The notes: generated by a model from the sequence alone, not told the origin. Positions 54,518 to 62,946 are shown, counted from the stretch's first letter. The stretch is 64,000 nucleotides of DNA from JAFALK01 sp042701975 (GCA_042701975.1 CP170561.1:3844001-3908000), one strand, 5' to 3'. Translations and numbers: made by a program.

Positions 54518-55846
54518 CTAAAGCACCTCAGCAGCTTGCGCCTCCGCGCACCAGGCGTTGAAACTCTCCAGATCCATGGGCTTGGCGAGCAAATAGCCCT
54601 GCACCAGATCGCAATCGATACGGCGCAGCAGCTCGCATTCGGCCTCGGTCTCCACGCCCTCGGCCGTCACCTGCAGGCCCAGGCCGTGGCCCAGGGTGAT
54701 GATGGAACCCAGCAGGGCCTGGCGCTTTGGATCCTGGTCCACGCCATCCACGAAGCTGCGGTCGATCTTGAGCTCGTGCACCGGCAGCCGCTGCAGATAG
54801 GCCAGTGAGGACTGGCCCGTGCCGAAGTCGTCAATCGCCAGACGCACGCCGAGGCGGCGCAGCGAATGCATCACGTGGATGGGATCCTGCGCGGTCGTCA
54901 TCAGGCCGGTTTCGGTCAGCTCCAGCTGGAGCAGATCGGCCGGCACGCCCGCGCGTTGCAGCATGGATTCGATGCGTGCGGGCAGCAGGCCGTCCTGCAG
55001 ATCCAGCGTGGAGATGTTGACGGCGATGGGCACCGCCCTGCCCTCGCGGTACCAGCTCGCCAGCGTGGCCACGGCCTGCTCCAGCATCCACTGCGTGATC
55101 TGGCGGATGCGGCCGGTGCTCTCCGCAAAGGGCACGAACTCGCTGGGCGGTAACCAGCCGCGCTCGGGGTGCTGCCAGCGCACCAGCGCCTCGGCACCGG
55201 CAATCGCATCGCCGCGCAGGTTCCACTTGGGCTGCAGGAACATGCGCAACTGGCCTTGCGAAATGGCCGCTTCGAGTTCCGACAGCAGGCTCAGATGCGA
55301 CTGGCGATAGGCCTCCTGATCCGGGTCGTAGAGCGCCACCTCGCTGCGGCTGCGCTTGGCTTCGAACATGGCCTGTTCGGCGCGCTGCATCAGCATCTCG
55401 GGACTGCGGCCGTGGCCCGGGCACAGCGCCACGCCGATCGAGACGGTCAGATCGAGCACCTGGCCTTGGAACTGGTGCTTGTGGTTGAGATGGCCCTGCA
55501 GTTGCGAAACGGCGAACTGCCAGTCGGCATGGCCCTGCGTGGGCAGCAACACGACGAAGGTGCCGCCGGCCAGGCGCCCGCACACCGCGCCTCGCGCTTG
55601 CAATTGCCGCATGCGCTCGGCCAGGCCCCGCAGCACCGAATCGCCGGCCTCGAAACCCAAGATGCTGTTGACAGTCTTGAGCCTGTCCACGTCCAGGCAG
55701 AGCATGACGAAAGGCGCGTCGCCCGACTGGCGCAGCCGCTCGCCGGCCATGGCCGCGAAGCGCGTGCGCATGGCCAGGCCCGTGAGTTCGTCGGTCCCGG
55801 CCCGCTCGACCAGCCCACCCCACCAGCTTTTGATCAGCGCCTTCAT
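54518..55846 (-). CDS. EAL-domain cyclic di-GMP phosphodiesterase with degenerate GGDEF domain
   Basis: A 442-residue cytoplasmic protein. The GGDEF-like domain (about 15-170) has lost its active site: GGDEF is replaced by LAGGTF. The EAL domain (about 190-435) appears intact, with EALVRW, VNIST, ELTETG, IDDFGTGQSSL, LKIDRSFVDG, AEGVE and VQGYLLAKPM. It should cleave c-di-GMP, with the first domain perhaps sensing GTP. It overlaps the upstream SiaD-like diguanylate cyclase gene by four bases (ATGA), so opposing enzymes are co-translated. Confidence 0.92.
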   Translation of the reverse strand: MKALIKSWWGGLVERAGTDELTGLAMRTRFAAMAGERLRQSGDAPFVMLCLDVDRLKTVNSILGFEAGDSVLRGLAERMRQLQARGAVCGRLAGGTFVVLLPTQGHADWQFAVSQLQGHLNHKHQFQGQVLDLTVSIGVALCPGHGRSPEMLMQRAEQAMFEAKRSRSEVALYDPDQEAYRQSHLSLLSELEAAISQGQLRMFLQPKWNLRGDAIAGAEALVRWQHPERGWLPPSEFVPFAESTGRIRQITQWMLEQAVATLASWYREGRAVPIAVNISTLDLQDGLLPARIESMLQRAGVPADLLQLELTETGLMTTAQDPIHVMHSLRRLGVRLAIDDFGTGQSSLAYLQRLPVHELKIDRSFVDGVDQDPKRQALLGSIITLGHGLGLQVTAEGVETEAECELLRRIDCDLVQGYLLAKPMDLESFNAWCAEAQAAEVL

Positions 55847-56565
55847 TTATGCCCCACCAATCCCGCACAGACCTGGTTGCGCCCGCCGCGCTTGGCGTCG
55901 AAGAGCGCTTCATCCGCACGCGCATAGGCATCGCCGAAGGCGCCGTTGCCCGCGGTCCAGCTGACGCCAAAGCTGGCCGTCACCAGGCGGCCCGGCAGGC
56001 AGTCAAAGGGCTGGCCGGCGATGGCCTGGCGCATGCGCTCGGCCTGCTCGACCGCGGCCTCGAAGGTGAGGCCAGGCAGCAGGATGGAGAACTCCTCGCC
56101 ACCCACGCGGCCGATCTCGGCCTCCGGCGGTCCGGCGCCGCGCAGGCGGTTCACCACCTCGCAGATCACGGCATCGCCGGCCGGATGTCCGTAGGCATCG
56201 TTGATGCTCTTGAAGAAGTCAATGTCCAGCACCACGAGCGAAAGCGCACCGCGGTTCAGCAGCAGGCTGGCCCGCTCGAAGATGGCGCCACGGTTCAGCG
56301 CACCGGTCAGCGAATCGTGCCTCGCCTTGAACTCCAGCTGCGAGGCCAGGCGGTGCAGCTCTTCGTTGAGCACGTTCAGCTCGCGCTCCTCGCGGTCGCT
56401 GCGCCGGATCAAGCGGCGGCTGTCGCGCACCAGGCGCTCGAAATGCTCGATCAGATCGCCCAGCGCCTCGCGGTACTGCGTGGTCGACAGGCCCGGGTTG
56501 TCGCGCGCCGCCATCGCACGCTCGAGAGCGTTCGATTCCTGCTCGAAGAGGTCCGGCGCGGGCAT
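55843..56565 (-). CDS. siaD: SiaD-like diguanylate cyclase
   Basis: A 240-residue protein, start ATG 56565; a GTG at 56589 inside siaC is an alternative. An N-terminal helical, coiled-coil segment (about 25-80, EALGDLIEHFERLVRDSRRL) links to a GGDEF domain with DSLTGALNRGAIF and an intact GGEEF. There is no membrane segment or sensor domain, as in SiaD, whose activity depends on binding SiaC through the helical part. It follows siaC by seven bases and overlaps the EAL gene. Confidence 0.88.
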   Translation of the reverse strand: MPAPDLFEQESNALERAMAARDNPGLSTTQYREALGDLIEHFERLVRDSRRLIRRSDREERELNVLNEELHRLASQLEFKARHDSLTGALNRGAIFERASLLLNRGALSLVVLDIDFFKSINDAYGHPAGDAVICEVVNRLRGAGPPEAEIGRVGGEEFSILLPGLTFEAAVEQAERMRQAIAGQPFDCLPGRLVTASFGVSWTAGNGAFGDAYARADEALFDAKRGGRNQVCAGLVGHK

Positions 56566-56572
56566 GGCGGTT

Positions 56573-56965
56573 TCAAGCGTCAAGGGCACGGAGCTTGATC
56601 TCCAGGTTGTGGAAGTCGGCCATCAGCTCTTCGCCGAACTCGCGGATGGTGTCGTCCTCGGCGTCGTGCAGCCAGTGCAGCGTGACGCGGCGGCCGCTGC
56701 TGGCGGCCTTGTCGAGCAGGTCGAACAGCGTGAACAGCATCTTGGTGCTGGAGCTGTTGAAGTAGGTCAGCGCCACTTCGACCTTCAGCGTGCGGTCCTG
56801 GTCCGGCAAGGACAGGAACTCACGCAGCGCGGTGATGAGCGGGCCGTAGAAGGCCGCGGCGTTCTCGGGGAAGGATTCGCCGCGCAGCAGCAGTTCGTGC
56901 GAGTCGAAGCGGAACTCGACTTCGGGCGAGTTCGCCGTCGCGGGGATGTGCAGGGGATTCATCAT
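56573..56965 (-). CDS. siaC: SiaC-family (DUF1987) regulatory protein
   Basis: A 130-residue protein beginning MMNPLHIPATANSPEVEFRF, which matches the SiaC/DUF1987 family of anti-anti-sigma-like switch proteins. The strand FNSSSTKMLFTLFDLLD contains the Ser/Thr cluster that includes the phosphosite in this family. In Pseudomonas, unphosphorylated SiaC activates SiaD and SiaB phosphorylates it. It lies between siaB (28 bp) and siaD (7 bp). Confidence 0.9.
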   Translation of the reverse strand: MMNPLHIPATANSPEVEFRFDSHELLLRGESFPENAAAFYGPLITALREFLSLPDQDRTLKVEVALTYFNSSSTKMLFTLFDLLDKAASSGRRVTLHWLHDAEDDTIREFGEELMADFHNLEIKLRALDA

Positions 56966-56993
56966 GGCAGGCGCCTTTGATCGTTCGTACGGA

Positions 56994-57560
56994 CTAGATG
57001 ACGGTCTTCAGGAAGAACATGGCCGTGCCAGGATCCCCTGTGGTCTGGAATTCGAATTCGAGCGGCTCGCTGGCGTCGCGCGCCATCGTGAGAAAGCCCA
57101 GTCCTGCGCCCTTGCTGTCCTCGGGCGTCTCGCTGCGCAGCGATTCGCGGTAGCTCGCCTTGATCTCCTCCAGGGTCATGGTGCGCAGCGTCTCCAGCCG
57201 CTCGCGCAGGTTCTCGGCCACGTCGATGGCGATCGGGTTGGCGCAGAGCAGGAAGTAGCGGCCTTCCTCGTCTACGCCGATGCACACCGAGCCGTGGCGC
57301 AGCTCGTTCTGCTCCTGCTCGGGCGGCGTCAGCGCGTCCGACGAGTAGTGGATGATGTTCTGCGCCATCTCCACGAAGCAGGAGAACAGGCGGCGCCGGA
57401 TCGAGCCGGCCGCGCCCGCGTATTCGAGCCGCAGGCGCACGGCCTCGGACATGGCGGTGATGATGTTCTGCGAGAAATAGCCGACGTAATAGAAGATCAC
57501 GTTCTTCTGCCGGGCGATGTCGCAGAACTCCTGGTATTGGTCGTAGTGGTGTTTTTCCAT
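56994..57560 (-). CDS. siaB: SiaB-family protein kinase (DUF6272)
   Basis: A 188-residue GHKL-fold protein. The N-box lies in SCFVEMAQNIIHYS (about residues 60-73), and a C-terminal GAGLGFLTMARDAS matches the ATP lid region of this family. SiaB phosphorylates SiaC and so switches off diguanylate cyclase activation. Its ATG at 57560 is 9 bp after the siaA stop. Confidence 0.88.
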   Translation of the reverse strand: MEKHHYDQYQEFCDIARQKNVIFYYVGYFSQNIITAMSEAVRLRLEYAGAAGSIRRRLFSCFVEMAQNIIHYSSDALTPPEQEQNELRHGSVCIGVDEEGRYFLLCANPIAIDVAENLRERLETLRTMTLEEIKASYRESLRSETPEDSKGAGLGFLTMARDASEPLEFEFQTTGDPGTAMFFLKTVI

Positions 57561-57569
57561 GGTGATCGC

Positions 57570-58829
57570 TCAGTTCAGGCGCATGCCGAACAGGGTGAGG
57601 TCGTCGCGGCGCAGCTGGGCGCCCTGGTAGCCGCGCAGCTCGGCCATCAACATGACACCGAGTTCGCGCATTGGCAGCTCGCGATGCCGCACGAGCGCGT
57701 CACGCAGCCGGCGCTTGCCGAATGCGATGTTCTTGGGGCCGCCGATCTGGTCGATCAGGCCGTCGGTGCAGGTCATCAGCAGCGAACCGGGGCGCAGCTC
57801 AAACTGCTGGCAGGCCCAGCTGGCGTCGGCCGGCGTGTCGGGATAGCCCAGGCCCAAGCGGTCGGCATCGATGATCGAGACACCGGCCTGACCGGGTTCG
57901 TGCAGCAAGAGCGGCGTGCGCGCGCCGGCATAGCTGATGCGGCTGACAGCAGCGTCGAACCACAAGAAGGCGGCGTCCAGACCGTCGTTCGAGGTGCCTT
58001 CTCCATCAGTCACGCCCGCCTGGCCGAGCGAGGTCTTGATGCTCTGGCTCACCTCCGCCATCAGCTTTGCTGGATCGCGCGGACCGTGCTTGTCCAAGGC
58101 CTGGCGCAAAGCCGAATGCGCGAGCAGGGTCAGGAATGCGCCGGGCACGCCATGGCCCGTGCAGTCGGCCACCGCGGCAAACCAACCGTCGGGGTAGTCG
58201 CAGAACAGGTAGAAATCGCCGCCCACGGTGTCGCGCGGCTCCCAGACCAGGCAGGCATCGCGGATGCTGCGGGCCAGTGCGGCGTCGGACACGCTGAGCA
58301 TCGAACGCTGGATGACGCTCGCGTACTCGATGCTTTGCATGATGTGGCGGTTGCGCTCGGCCTGCTGCTCGGCGATCACGCGCATCAGCTCCAGGCCGTG
58401 GCCCAGGCCCTTGAACTGGCCGTGCTCGACGACGAGGTAGCCATCGGCCAGCGCCTTCTCGCCGGACTCCACCGTCATCAGCGCCAGCTGTTCGATCGGC
58501 GTGTGCGCCTCCACGATCAGCGGTGCCTTGTCCATGAAGGCGATGCAGCTCTTCTTCTCGAACAGCTCCTTGTAGAAGGGCTTGGAGATCTGCGAAAGGA
58601 ACAGCGTGCGGTTGATCAGGCCGATCGGGCGGCCATCTTCGAGCACTGGCAGGCTGGCCATCTCGCGGTGGCGGCCCAGGATCTCGTAGATCTGCGCATT
58701 GGTGTGTTCGGGCGAGACGGCCACGCAGGCCTCAGCCAGATCACCGGCCACAGGCTGGGTGAATCGGACCTGGGGCCGCCAAGAAGCGGAGGAATGACTG
58801 GTGATCGTCTGCGGCTCTGCAAAGCTCAA
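57570..58829 (-). CDS. siaA: SiaA-like PP2C/SpoIIE phosphatase with N-terminal CBS-like region
   Basis: The C-terminal half (about 185-415) is a PP2C/SpoIIE phosphatase with the metal Asp motifs DTVGGDFYLFCDY, VADCTGHGVPGAFLT and LLMTCTDGLID. The N-terminal part (about 20-155) looks like a CBS pair (NAQIYEILGRHREMASLPVLEDGRPIGLINR...), where Pseudomonas SiaA has membrane and HAMP parts. It should dephosphorylate SiaC. No ATG exists at the 5' end: TTG 58829 is chosen because GGGAG sits 8 bases upstream, giving 419 residues; TTG 58868 would add 13. Confidence 0.82.
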   Translation of the reverse strand: MSFAEPQTITSHSSASWRPQVRFTQPVAGDLAEACVAVSPEHTNAQIYEILGRHREMASLPVLEDGRPIGLINRTLFLSQISKPFYKELFEKKSCIAFMDKAPLIVEAHTPIEQLALMTVESGEKALADGYLVVEHGQFKGLGHGLELMRVIAEQQAERNRHIMQSIEYASVIQRSMLSVSDAALARSIRDACLVWEPRDTVGGDFYLFCDYPDGWFAAVADCTGHGVPGAFLTLLAHSALRQALDKHGPRDPAKLMAEVSQSIKTSLGQAGVTDGEGTSNDGLDAAFLWFDAAVSRISYAGARTPLLLHEPGQAGVSIIDADRLGLGYPDTPADASWACQQFELRPGSLLMTCTDGLIDQIGGPKNIAFGKRRLRDALVRHRELPMRELGVMLMAELRGYQGAQLRRDDLTLFGMRLN

Positions 58830-58971
58830 GGTGCTGCTCCCGAGTGAAGGGAATCGGATGAGCTGCAAAGGCTACGGCTTACAAGTGGAAGCACTGTGAC
58901 AGTTGGGTGACTCCCCGCGATGCCAGCACCTCGGTGTGGGATTCATCACAGCGTGGCGCCGATGCAGTGCG

Positions 58972-58993
58972 TCAGACGAGGGCTAACGTCTGA
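58972..58993. promoter_or_regulatory. inverted repeat upstream of siaA (possible operator)
   Basis: TCAGACG (58972-58978) and CGTCTGA (58987-58993) are perfect arms with an 8-base spacer, about 140 bp upstream of the siaA start. It could be a regulator site or a hairpin; nothing else supports either reading. Confidence 0.35.
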
Positions 58994-59006
58994 TTTCAGC
59001 GTCAAC

Positions 59007-59039
59007 AACGGCACCCACAACGGCACCCACAACGGCACC
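59007..59039 (+). repeat. 12-bp direct repeat, 2.75 copies
   Basis: The unit AACGGCACCCAC occurs at 59007-59018 and 59019-59030 without change, followed by nine bases of a third copy (59031-59039). It lies in the noncoding gap between siaA and the small gene at 59117. Confidence 0.85.
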
Positions 59040-59116
59040 TTGTCCGACGCCGTTCTTCACGGCGACTTCATGAAACGCGGCCATGATGGGCCGTGCCTCA
59101 CTCTCGCCTTGAATCC

Positions 59117-59491
59117 ATGAAGTTGTTGAGCAACGCGCAGCCTCACGAGGGCGCGCTCGTTCGAATCCCCGCCGTGCTGCAAAGCCACTACGCCAGCCAG
59201 CCGATCGATGCAGTGATCCGCGTCTCCGCCGCGTGGATGCAGCACCTGCGCGAATGCAGCGAGATCTGCCGCCAGCGGCACCTGAGCCACCTGATCGTCG
59301 AGGGCGCGCCCGAGCGCTGGGAGTTCGAGGGCCAGGATCTCGGCCTGCCGCTGGGCGAGGCGGACCTCATCGTCCTGCAGGACAGTTTCTGGTTCCGCGA
59401 CCGCATCCGCGGCCGCAAGACGGTGCTGGCCACCGATCCGGTCAGCATCGATGAGCTGGCCGGACTGGCGACGCCTACTGCAGGCGCCTGA
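59117..59491 (+). CDS. hypothetical protein
   Basis: A 124-residue soluble protein starting at ATG 59117 (MKLLSNAQPHEGALVRIPAV). The frame has the G/C third-base bias of a real gene and ordinary composition (HLSHLIVEGAPERWEFEGQD, DLIVLQDSFWFRDRIRG). No signal peptide, membrane helix or known motif is visible. Its 3' end overlaps the convergent small gene by 17 bp. I do not recognise the family. Confidence 0.6.
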   Translation: MKLLSNAQPHEGALVRIPAVLQSHYASQPIDAVIRVSAAWMQHLRECSEICRQRHLSHLIVEGAPERWEFEGQDLGLPLGEADLIVLQDSFWFRDRIRGRKTVLATDPVSIDELAGLATPTAGA

Positions 59492-59702
59492 AACGCAGCT
59501 GGTCGATCAGGACATCGCCGCCGCCGCCGAAGCTGCGGTGCTCGTGAAGGATCTCCACGCGCCCCTGGCGGGCCAGGGCTTGGAATTCACGGGCGGCGGA
59601 ATCAAACACCAGCGGATGCTCCAGGGCGCTGCCGACGTGGGGCAGCTCGGTTTCCTCACCGAATTCGGAATCCAGGAATACCGACATTGCAATCGAACTC
59701 AT
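59475..59702 (-). CDS. hypothetical small protein
   Basis: A 75-residue protein, start ATG 59702 with GGAG six bases upstream; another ATG at 59708 is possible. MSSIAMSVFLDSEFGEETEL and FQALARQGRVEILHEHRSFG look like a compact soluble domain. It overlaps the convergent gene at 59117-59491. The 253 bp upstream (59703-59955) contain no gene I can support. Confidence 0.5.
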   Translation of the reverse strand: MSSIAMSVFLDSEFGEETELPHVGSALEHPLVFDSAAREFQALARQGRVEILHEHRSFGGGGDVLIDQLRFRRLQ

Positions 59703-59955
59703 GGTCATCTCCAAGAAGCTTGCAGGCCCGACTCCCGTCGCACCCGCGAAAAGGTGGAAGCCGCAGCAAGGAGATGTCCAAATTCAGCTGACCAAAACCT
59801 GTCCGAGGCCAACTGATCCTAAATGGGAGCGCGCGCATTTCGACCCGGGCAATCCACAAGGCAATCGATTGCGCGGGCTCGGTTACGAATCTGAACGTAA
59901 GCGGAAGCGAGGTCTGAAATACCAGGCCCACCTCAGGCAAAGGCGAACTTGCGCC

Positions 59956-60417
59956 TCAACCCGCCTTCTTGGACTTCGGGCGCCCCGTCTTGACGGCCGG
60001 AACGCTCTTCAGGGCGGTCAGCAGGGCCGCGTCGCCGAGGCCGGCCAGCAGCTTGACGCCTGCGCGCAGCAGTTCGCTCTTCTTGATCGGATGGGCGCCA
60101 GCCAGCGCACGCTGCTTGAGCTGGGCGAGCACCGCGTACTCGTCAGCCGGCATGGTGAAGCTGTCGCGCACGAGCTTGGCCTTGGGCGGCTTGACGGGTT
60201 TGGCCGCCTTGGCGGTCTTGGCCACCGGCTTGGTGGTCGGCTTGGTGGTCGGCTTGGTGGTCGGCTTTGCGGCCGCCTTAGCTGCGGGCTTCGCAGCGGC
60301 CTTGGCGGCAGGCTTCACCGCCGCTTTGGCCGCGGGCTTGGCAGTAGCCGTCTTTTTGACAGCAGGACGGGCGGCGGCCTTGCGGGGGGCGGGGCGCTTC
60401 GCAGCGGGCTGGGTCAT
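59956..60417 (-). CDS. histone H1-like Lys/Ala-rich protein with small C-terminal domain
   Basis: A 153-residue basic protein, start ATG 60417 with AAGGA upstream. Residues 1-75 are low-complexity AKPAAKAA and KPTTKPTTKP repeats, like bacterial histone H1 and AlgP-type tails that bind DNA. Residues about 80-150 (RDSFTMPADEYAVLAQLKQR, PIKKSELLRAGVKLL) form a compact helical domain resembling ribbon-helix-helix DNA-binding proteins. A nucleoid or regulatory role is likely but not shown. It is divergent from the Ppx/GppA gene by 82 bp. Confidence 0.75.
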   Translation of the reverse strand: MTQPAAKRPAPRKAAARPAVKKTATAKPAAKAAVKPAAKAAAKPAAKAAAKPTTKPTTKPTTKPVAKTAKAAKPVKPPKAKLVRDSFTMPADEYAVLAQLKQRALAGAHPIKKSELLRAGVKLLAGLGDAALLTALKSVPAVKTGRPKSKKAG

Positions 60418-60499
60418 GTCATTTTCCTTTCACATTGAAACCGTATATTCAGTTTACACAGTTTCGTGAACGCGGTCTTGCGTGGCCGGTTCGGCACCC

Positions 60500-61477
60500 A
60501 TGCATCTGTCCTTGCCTGCTCCTGCGCCCTCCCCCACGCTGGCCGCCATCGACCTGGGCTCCAACAGCTTCCGCCTCGAGATCGGCAGCGTTCTGCAGGA
60601 CGAATACCTGCAGGTCCATTGCCGCAAGGAAATGGTGAGCCTGGGCGCAGGCCTTGACGCCCGCGGCCTGCTCTCGTCGGAGGCCATGGACCGAGGCCTG
60701 GCGTGCCTGGAAAGATTCGCCGCCGACCTGACCCGGCTGAGCCCCGACGGCATCCGCGTCGTCGCCACCCAGACCCTGCGCGAAGCCCGCAACCGCAGAG
60801 ATTTCATCCGCCGCGCCGAGTCGCTGTTGAGCGCTCGCGTCGAGGTCATTTCCGGCGAGGAAGAAGCCCGCCTCATCTACGCAGGCGTCTCCTTCCTGCA
60901 TCCCTCGCCGCGTCGCCGTCTGGTGCTCGACATCGGCGGTCGCTCCACGGAGATCGTCATCGGCCAAGGCCGCACGGCGCAGGCGCTCCAGTCCTTCCGG
61001 GTTGGCAGCGCCAGCGTGACGCAACGCCACTTCGGCAAAGGGCGCGTGACGGCGCAAGGCTTTCGCGCAGCACAGCGCGCCGTCCGGGCCGAACTCGCCC
61101 CGGCCCTGGAGCGCTTCGGCGCGGCGCATTGGGATCAGGCCATGGGTTCCTCGGGCACCGCCGGTGCGGCTGCATCGGTCCTGCGGCAGCACGGCATCAC
61201 GGACGGCGCCGTCACCCCTGCCGGCCTGCGCTGGCTGATCGAACGCGCCGTCGAAGCCGGCCAGATCGATCAGCTGGACATGGCCGGACTCAAGGACAAG
61301 CGCCGGGCGGTGTTCCCCGGCGGGCTCGCCATCCTCTACACCGTCATGGTCCATTGCGGCATCCGCCGTCTGCACACCACGCGCGGTGCGCTGCGTCAGG
61401 GCGTGATCATCGACCTGCATGAGCAGCGGCTTGCCAAGGGTTTCGGCGCCGAGGCATCGCCAGCGCTGCTGATTTGA
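60500..61477 (+). CDS. Ppx/GppA family phosphatase
   Basis: A 325-residue actin-like ATPase-fold enzyme, start ATG 60500; a GTG at 60482 is an alternative. Motifs: AAIDLGSNSFRLEIG (phosphate 1), ISGEEEARLIYAGV, LVLDIGGRSTEIVIG (phosphate 2) and GSSGTAGAAASVLRQ. Length matches the short Ppx/GppA form without the C-terminal helical domain of full exopolyphosphatase. It hydrolyses polyphosphate or pppGpp; which one is not decidable here. Confidence 0.9.
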   Translation: MHLSLPAPAPSPTLAAIDLGSNSFRLEIGSVLQDEYLQVHCRKEMVSLGAGLDARGLLSSEAMDRGLACLERFAADLTRLSPDGIRVVATQTLREARNRRDFIRRAESLLSARVEVISGEEEARLIYAGVSFLHPSPRRRLVLDIGGRSTEIVIGQGRTAQALQSFRVGSASVTQRHFGKGRVTAQGFRAAQRAVRAELAPALERFGAAHWDQAMGSSGTAGAAASVLRQHGITDGAVTPAGLRWLIERAVEAGQIDQLDMAGLKDKRRAVFPGGLAILYTVMVHCGIRRLHTTRGALRQGVIIDLHEQRLAKGFGAEASPALLI

Positions 61478-61602
61478 TTTGATTGAAGCGCAGCGTGAAC
61501 AGCTGCACGGGCCAATCCGGAACTGTCACACCCTGGACGGGCCGGCGGCGCAATATGCAAGCGTCCATGCCAAATGGGGTGAAGACCCCGGAAAGGATGC
61601 AA

Positions 61603-61767
61603 ATGGCTCCGATGGCTCTGCTGACCTTGCCGACCGACATGCTGCGCGGCGCAAGCGAGATCCCGCACCTCCACTCGCCCCATGGTGAGCGTCAGGAGCG
61701 GCTCTTCGCCCTGACCTTGACCCTGCTGCTGATCGGTGTGCCTCTCGGCGTGATGCTCATGCGCTGA
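61603..61767 (+). CDS. possible small membrane protein (54 residues)
   Basis: A short frame starting at ATG 61603 with AAGG six bases upstream (an earlier ATG at 61597 is in frame). It ends in a hydrophobic helix (LFALTLTLLLIGVPLGVMLM) after a soluble stretch (MLRGASEIPHLHSPHGERQE). The C-terminal helix argues for a real product, but the size and lack of homology knowledge keep this tentative. Confidence 0.3.
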   Translation: MAPMALLTLPTDMLRGASEIPHLHSPHGERQERLFALTLTLLLIGVPLGVMLMR

Positions 61768-61797
61768 TCGGCTGATCCGCAGATCGCGCCACAGGCG

Positions 61798-62616
61798 TCA
61801 AGTGCCCGGCACGCAAACCATGGCGATGCTGATCCAGACACCCAGGCTGAAGTAAGGCGTCAACCAGAGGGCATCGGCCTTCCAGGCCGCCCAGCTGCCG
61901 CTGGGTACACGGCGGCTCCAGGCATCGCGCGCCCCGTGGTCCAGTCGCATGTAGACCTGGCCTTGCGTGCGCCCGTGCTGGTAGCGGCGCCAGTACATCG
62001 GCACGTCCACGCACAGCACGTAAGACACGAACACCGCTGCGCCCAGCACGCCGAAGATGGCCAGCGCGTTGACCCAGCCGCTGCTGCCCCAAGCCACCGC
62101 GCCGAGCAAGGCCGCCATCCAGGCGAAGCCCGTGGCCCACAGCGTGGATTCAACGGCCTGCGTGATGTGGTTCAGCGTCAGCACGCTGTGCCAGCAAAAG
62201 CCCTGGGCCACGATCATGAAGACGGGCACCGCCCAGGCCGCCGTCTGCACCCGTGGCAGGTTGGCGTGCACGCCCAGTTGGTGGACGAGCAGCCCGAGCT
62301 GCAGCGCAAAGCAGATCTCGGCCACGGTGGCTGCGGCGCGACCCAGGAAGATGCTCGACAGGTGTGAATCCACAACCACCAGCCGCTCCAGGTCCACCCG
62401 AGGCAGCACCGAGCGGTAGGCGCACACCAGCACGTAGACGCCGGACAAGCCCAGCTGCAGATTGCCGTGCGCACCGGCCACAGGCGCGAAGAAAAGCGCG
62501 GCGAGCCACAGGCAGACGTTGAGCACCGCCAGCGCACGCAGCGCCCGCCACCACGCCAGCACGCCCGGCTCCACGCCGACAAGCGCTAGCGATAGATTGT
62601 GTCGAAACGATGACAT
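61798..62616 (-). CDS. hypothetical polytopic membrane protein
   Basis: A 272-residue protein with about six hydrophobic segments (for example WWRALRALAVLNVCLWLAAL, WAVPVFMIVAQGF, WVNALAIFGVLGAAVFVSYV). No charged motif or known transporter signature is visible. The ATG at 62616 is followed by a well-encoded frame with high third-base GC. It is divergent from the cobalamin riboswitch region by about 80 bp; a role in cobalamin uptake is not supported by sequence. Confidence 0.7.
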   Translation of the reverse strand: MSSFRHNLSLALVGVEPGVLAWWRALRALAVLNVCLWLAALFFAPVAGAHGNLQLGLSGVYVLVCAYRSVLPRVDLERLVVVDSHLSSIFLGRAAATVAEICFALQLGLLVHQLGVHANLPRVQTAAWAVPVFMIVAQGFCWHSVLTLNHITQAVESTLWATGFAWMAALLGAVAWGSSGWVNALAIFGVLGAAVFVSYVLCVDVPMYWRRYQHGRTQGQVYMRLDHGARDAWSRRVPSGSWAAWKADALWLTPYFSLGVWISIAMVCVPGT

Positions 62617-62699
62617 CGTGGGCCGAGGTTACCCGCGAGCGCGCCCGACAGGCAAGCCCTCCCGCTGCCGGCGCGGCCTCGTCCTGCTCCACTATGATC

Positions 62700-62946
62700 C
62701 TGCCCTGTTGGTGCTCGCGCCGTCCCCAGGTGGCGCAGTTCAACGGGAATCAGGAAGGGCCAGGCCGAATCGCCGGCCGAGCTCCAACCTGAGCTGCCCC
62801 CGCAACGGTAAGCGGAAGGCGGACGAGCGCGGATTGTTTCTGTCCGTTCACGTCTGCGGCTCCTGTACTCAGCCACTGGCTGCCTGATTTGGCAGCTGGG
62901 AAGGCAGCAGGCGCTCCACACTTCCGAAAGCCCGGATACCGGCCAA
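62700..62946 (+). promoter_or_regulatory. cobalamin (B12) riboswitch
   Basis: Upstream of the receptor gene the RNA shows the cobalamin aptamer order: GTTGGTG at the 5' side, GGGAATCAGGAAG, the conserved GCTGCCCCCGCAACGGTAAG near 62795-62815, GCCACTGG with GGGAAGGC of the B12-box part (about 62872-62903), and CCCGGATACCGGCC at the 3' side. It should repress translation of the receptor when adenosylcobalamin or related forms bind. The exact ends are estimated. Confidence 0.9.

Noticed and set aside
56946..58847. 633-codon open frame on the plus strand
   Set aside because: It is antisense to siaB and siaA, both of which have recognisable domains.
59007..59039. CRISPR-like repeats
   Set aside because: The units are directly adjacent with no spacers and are only 12 bp long.
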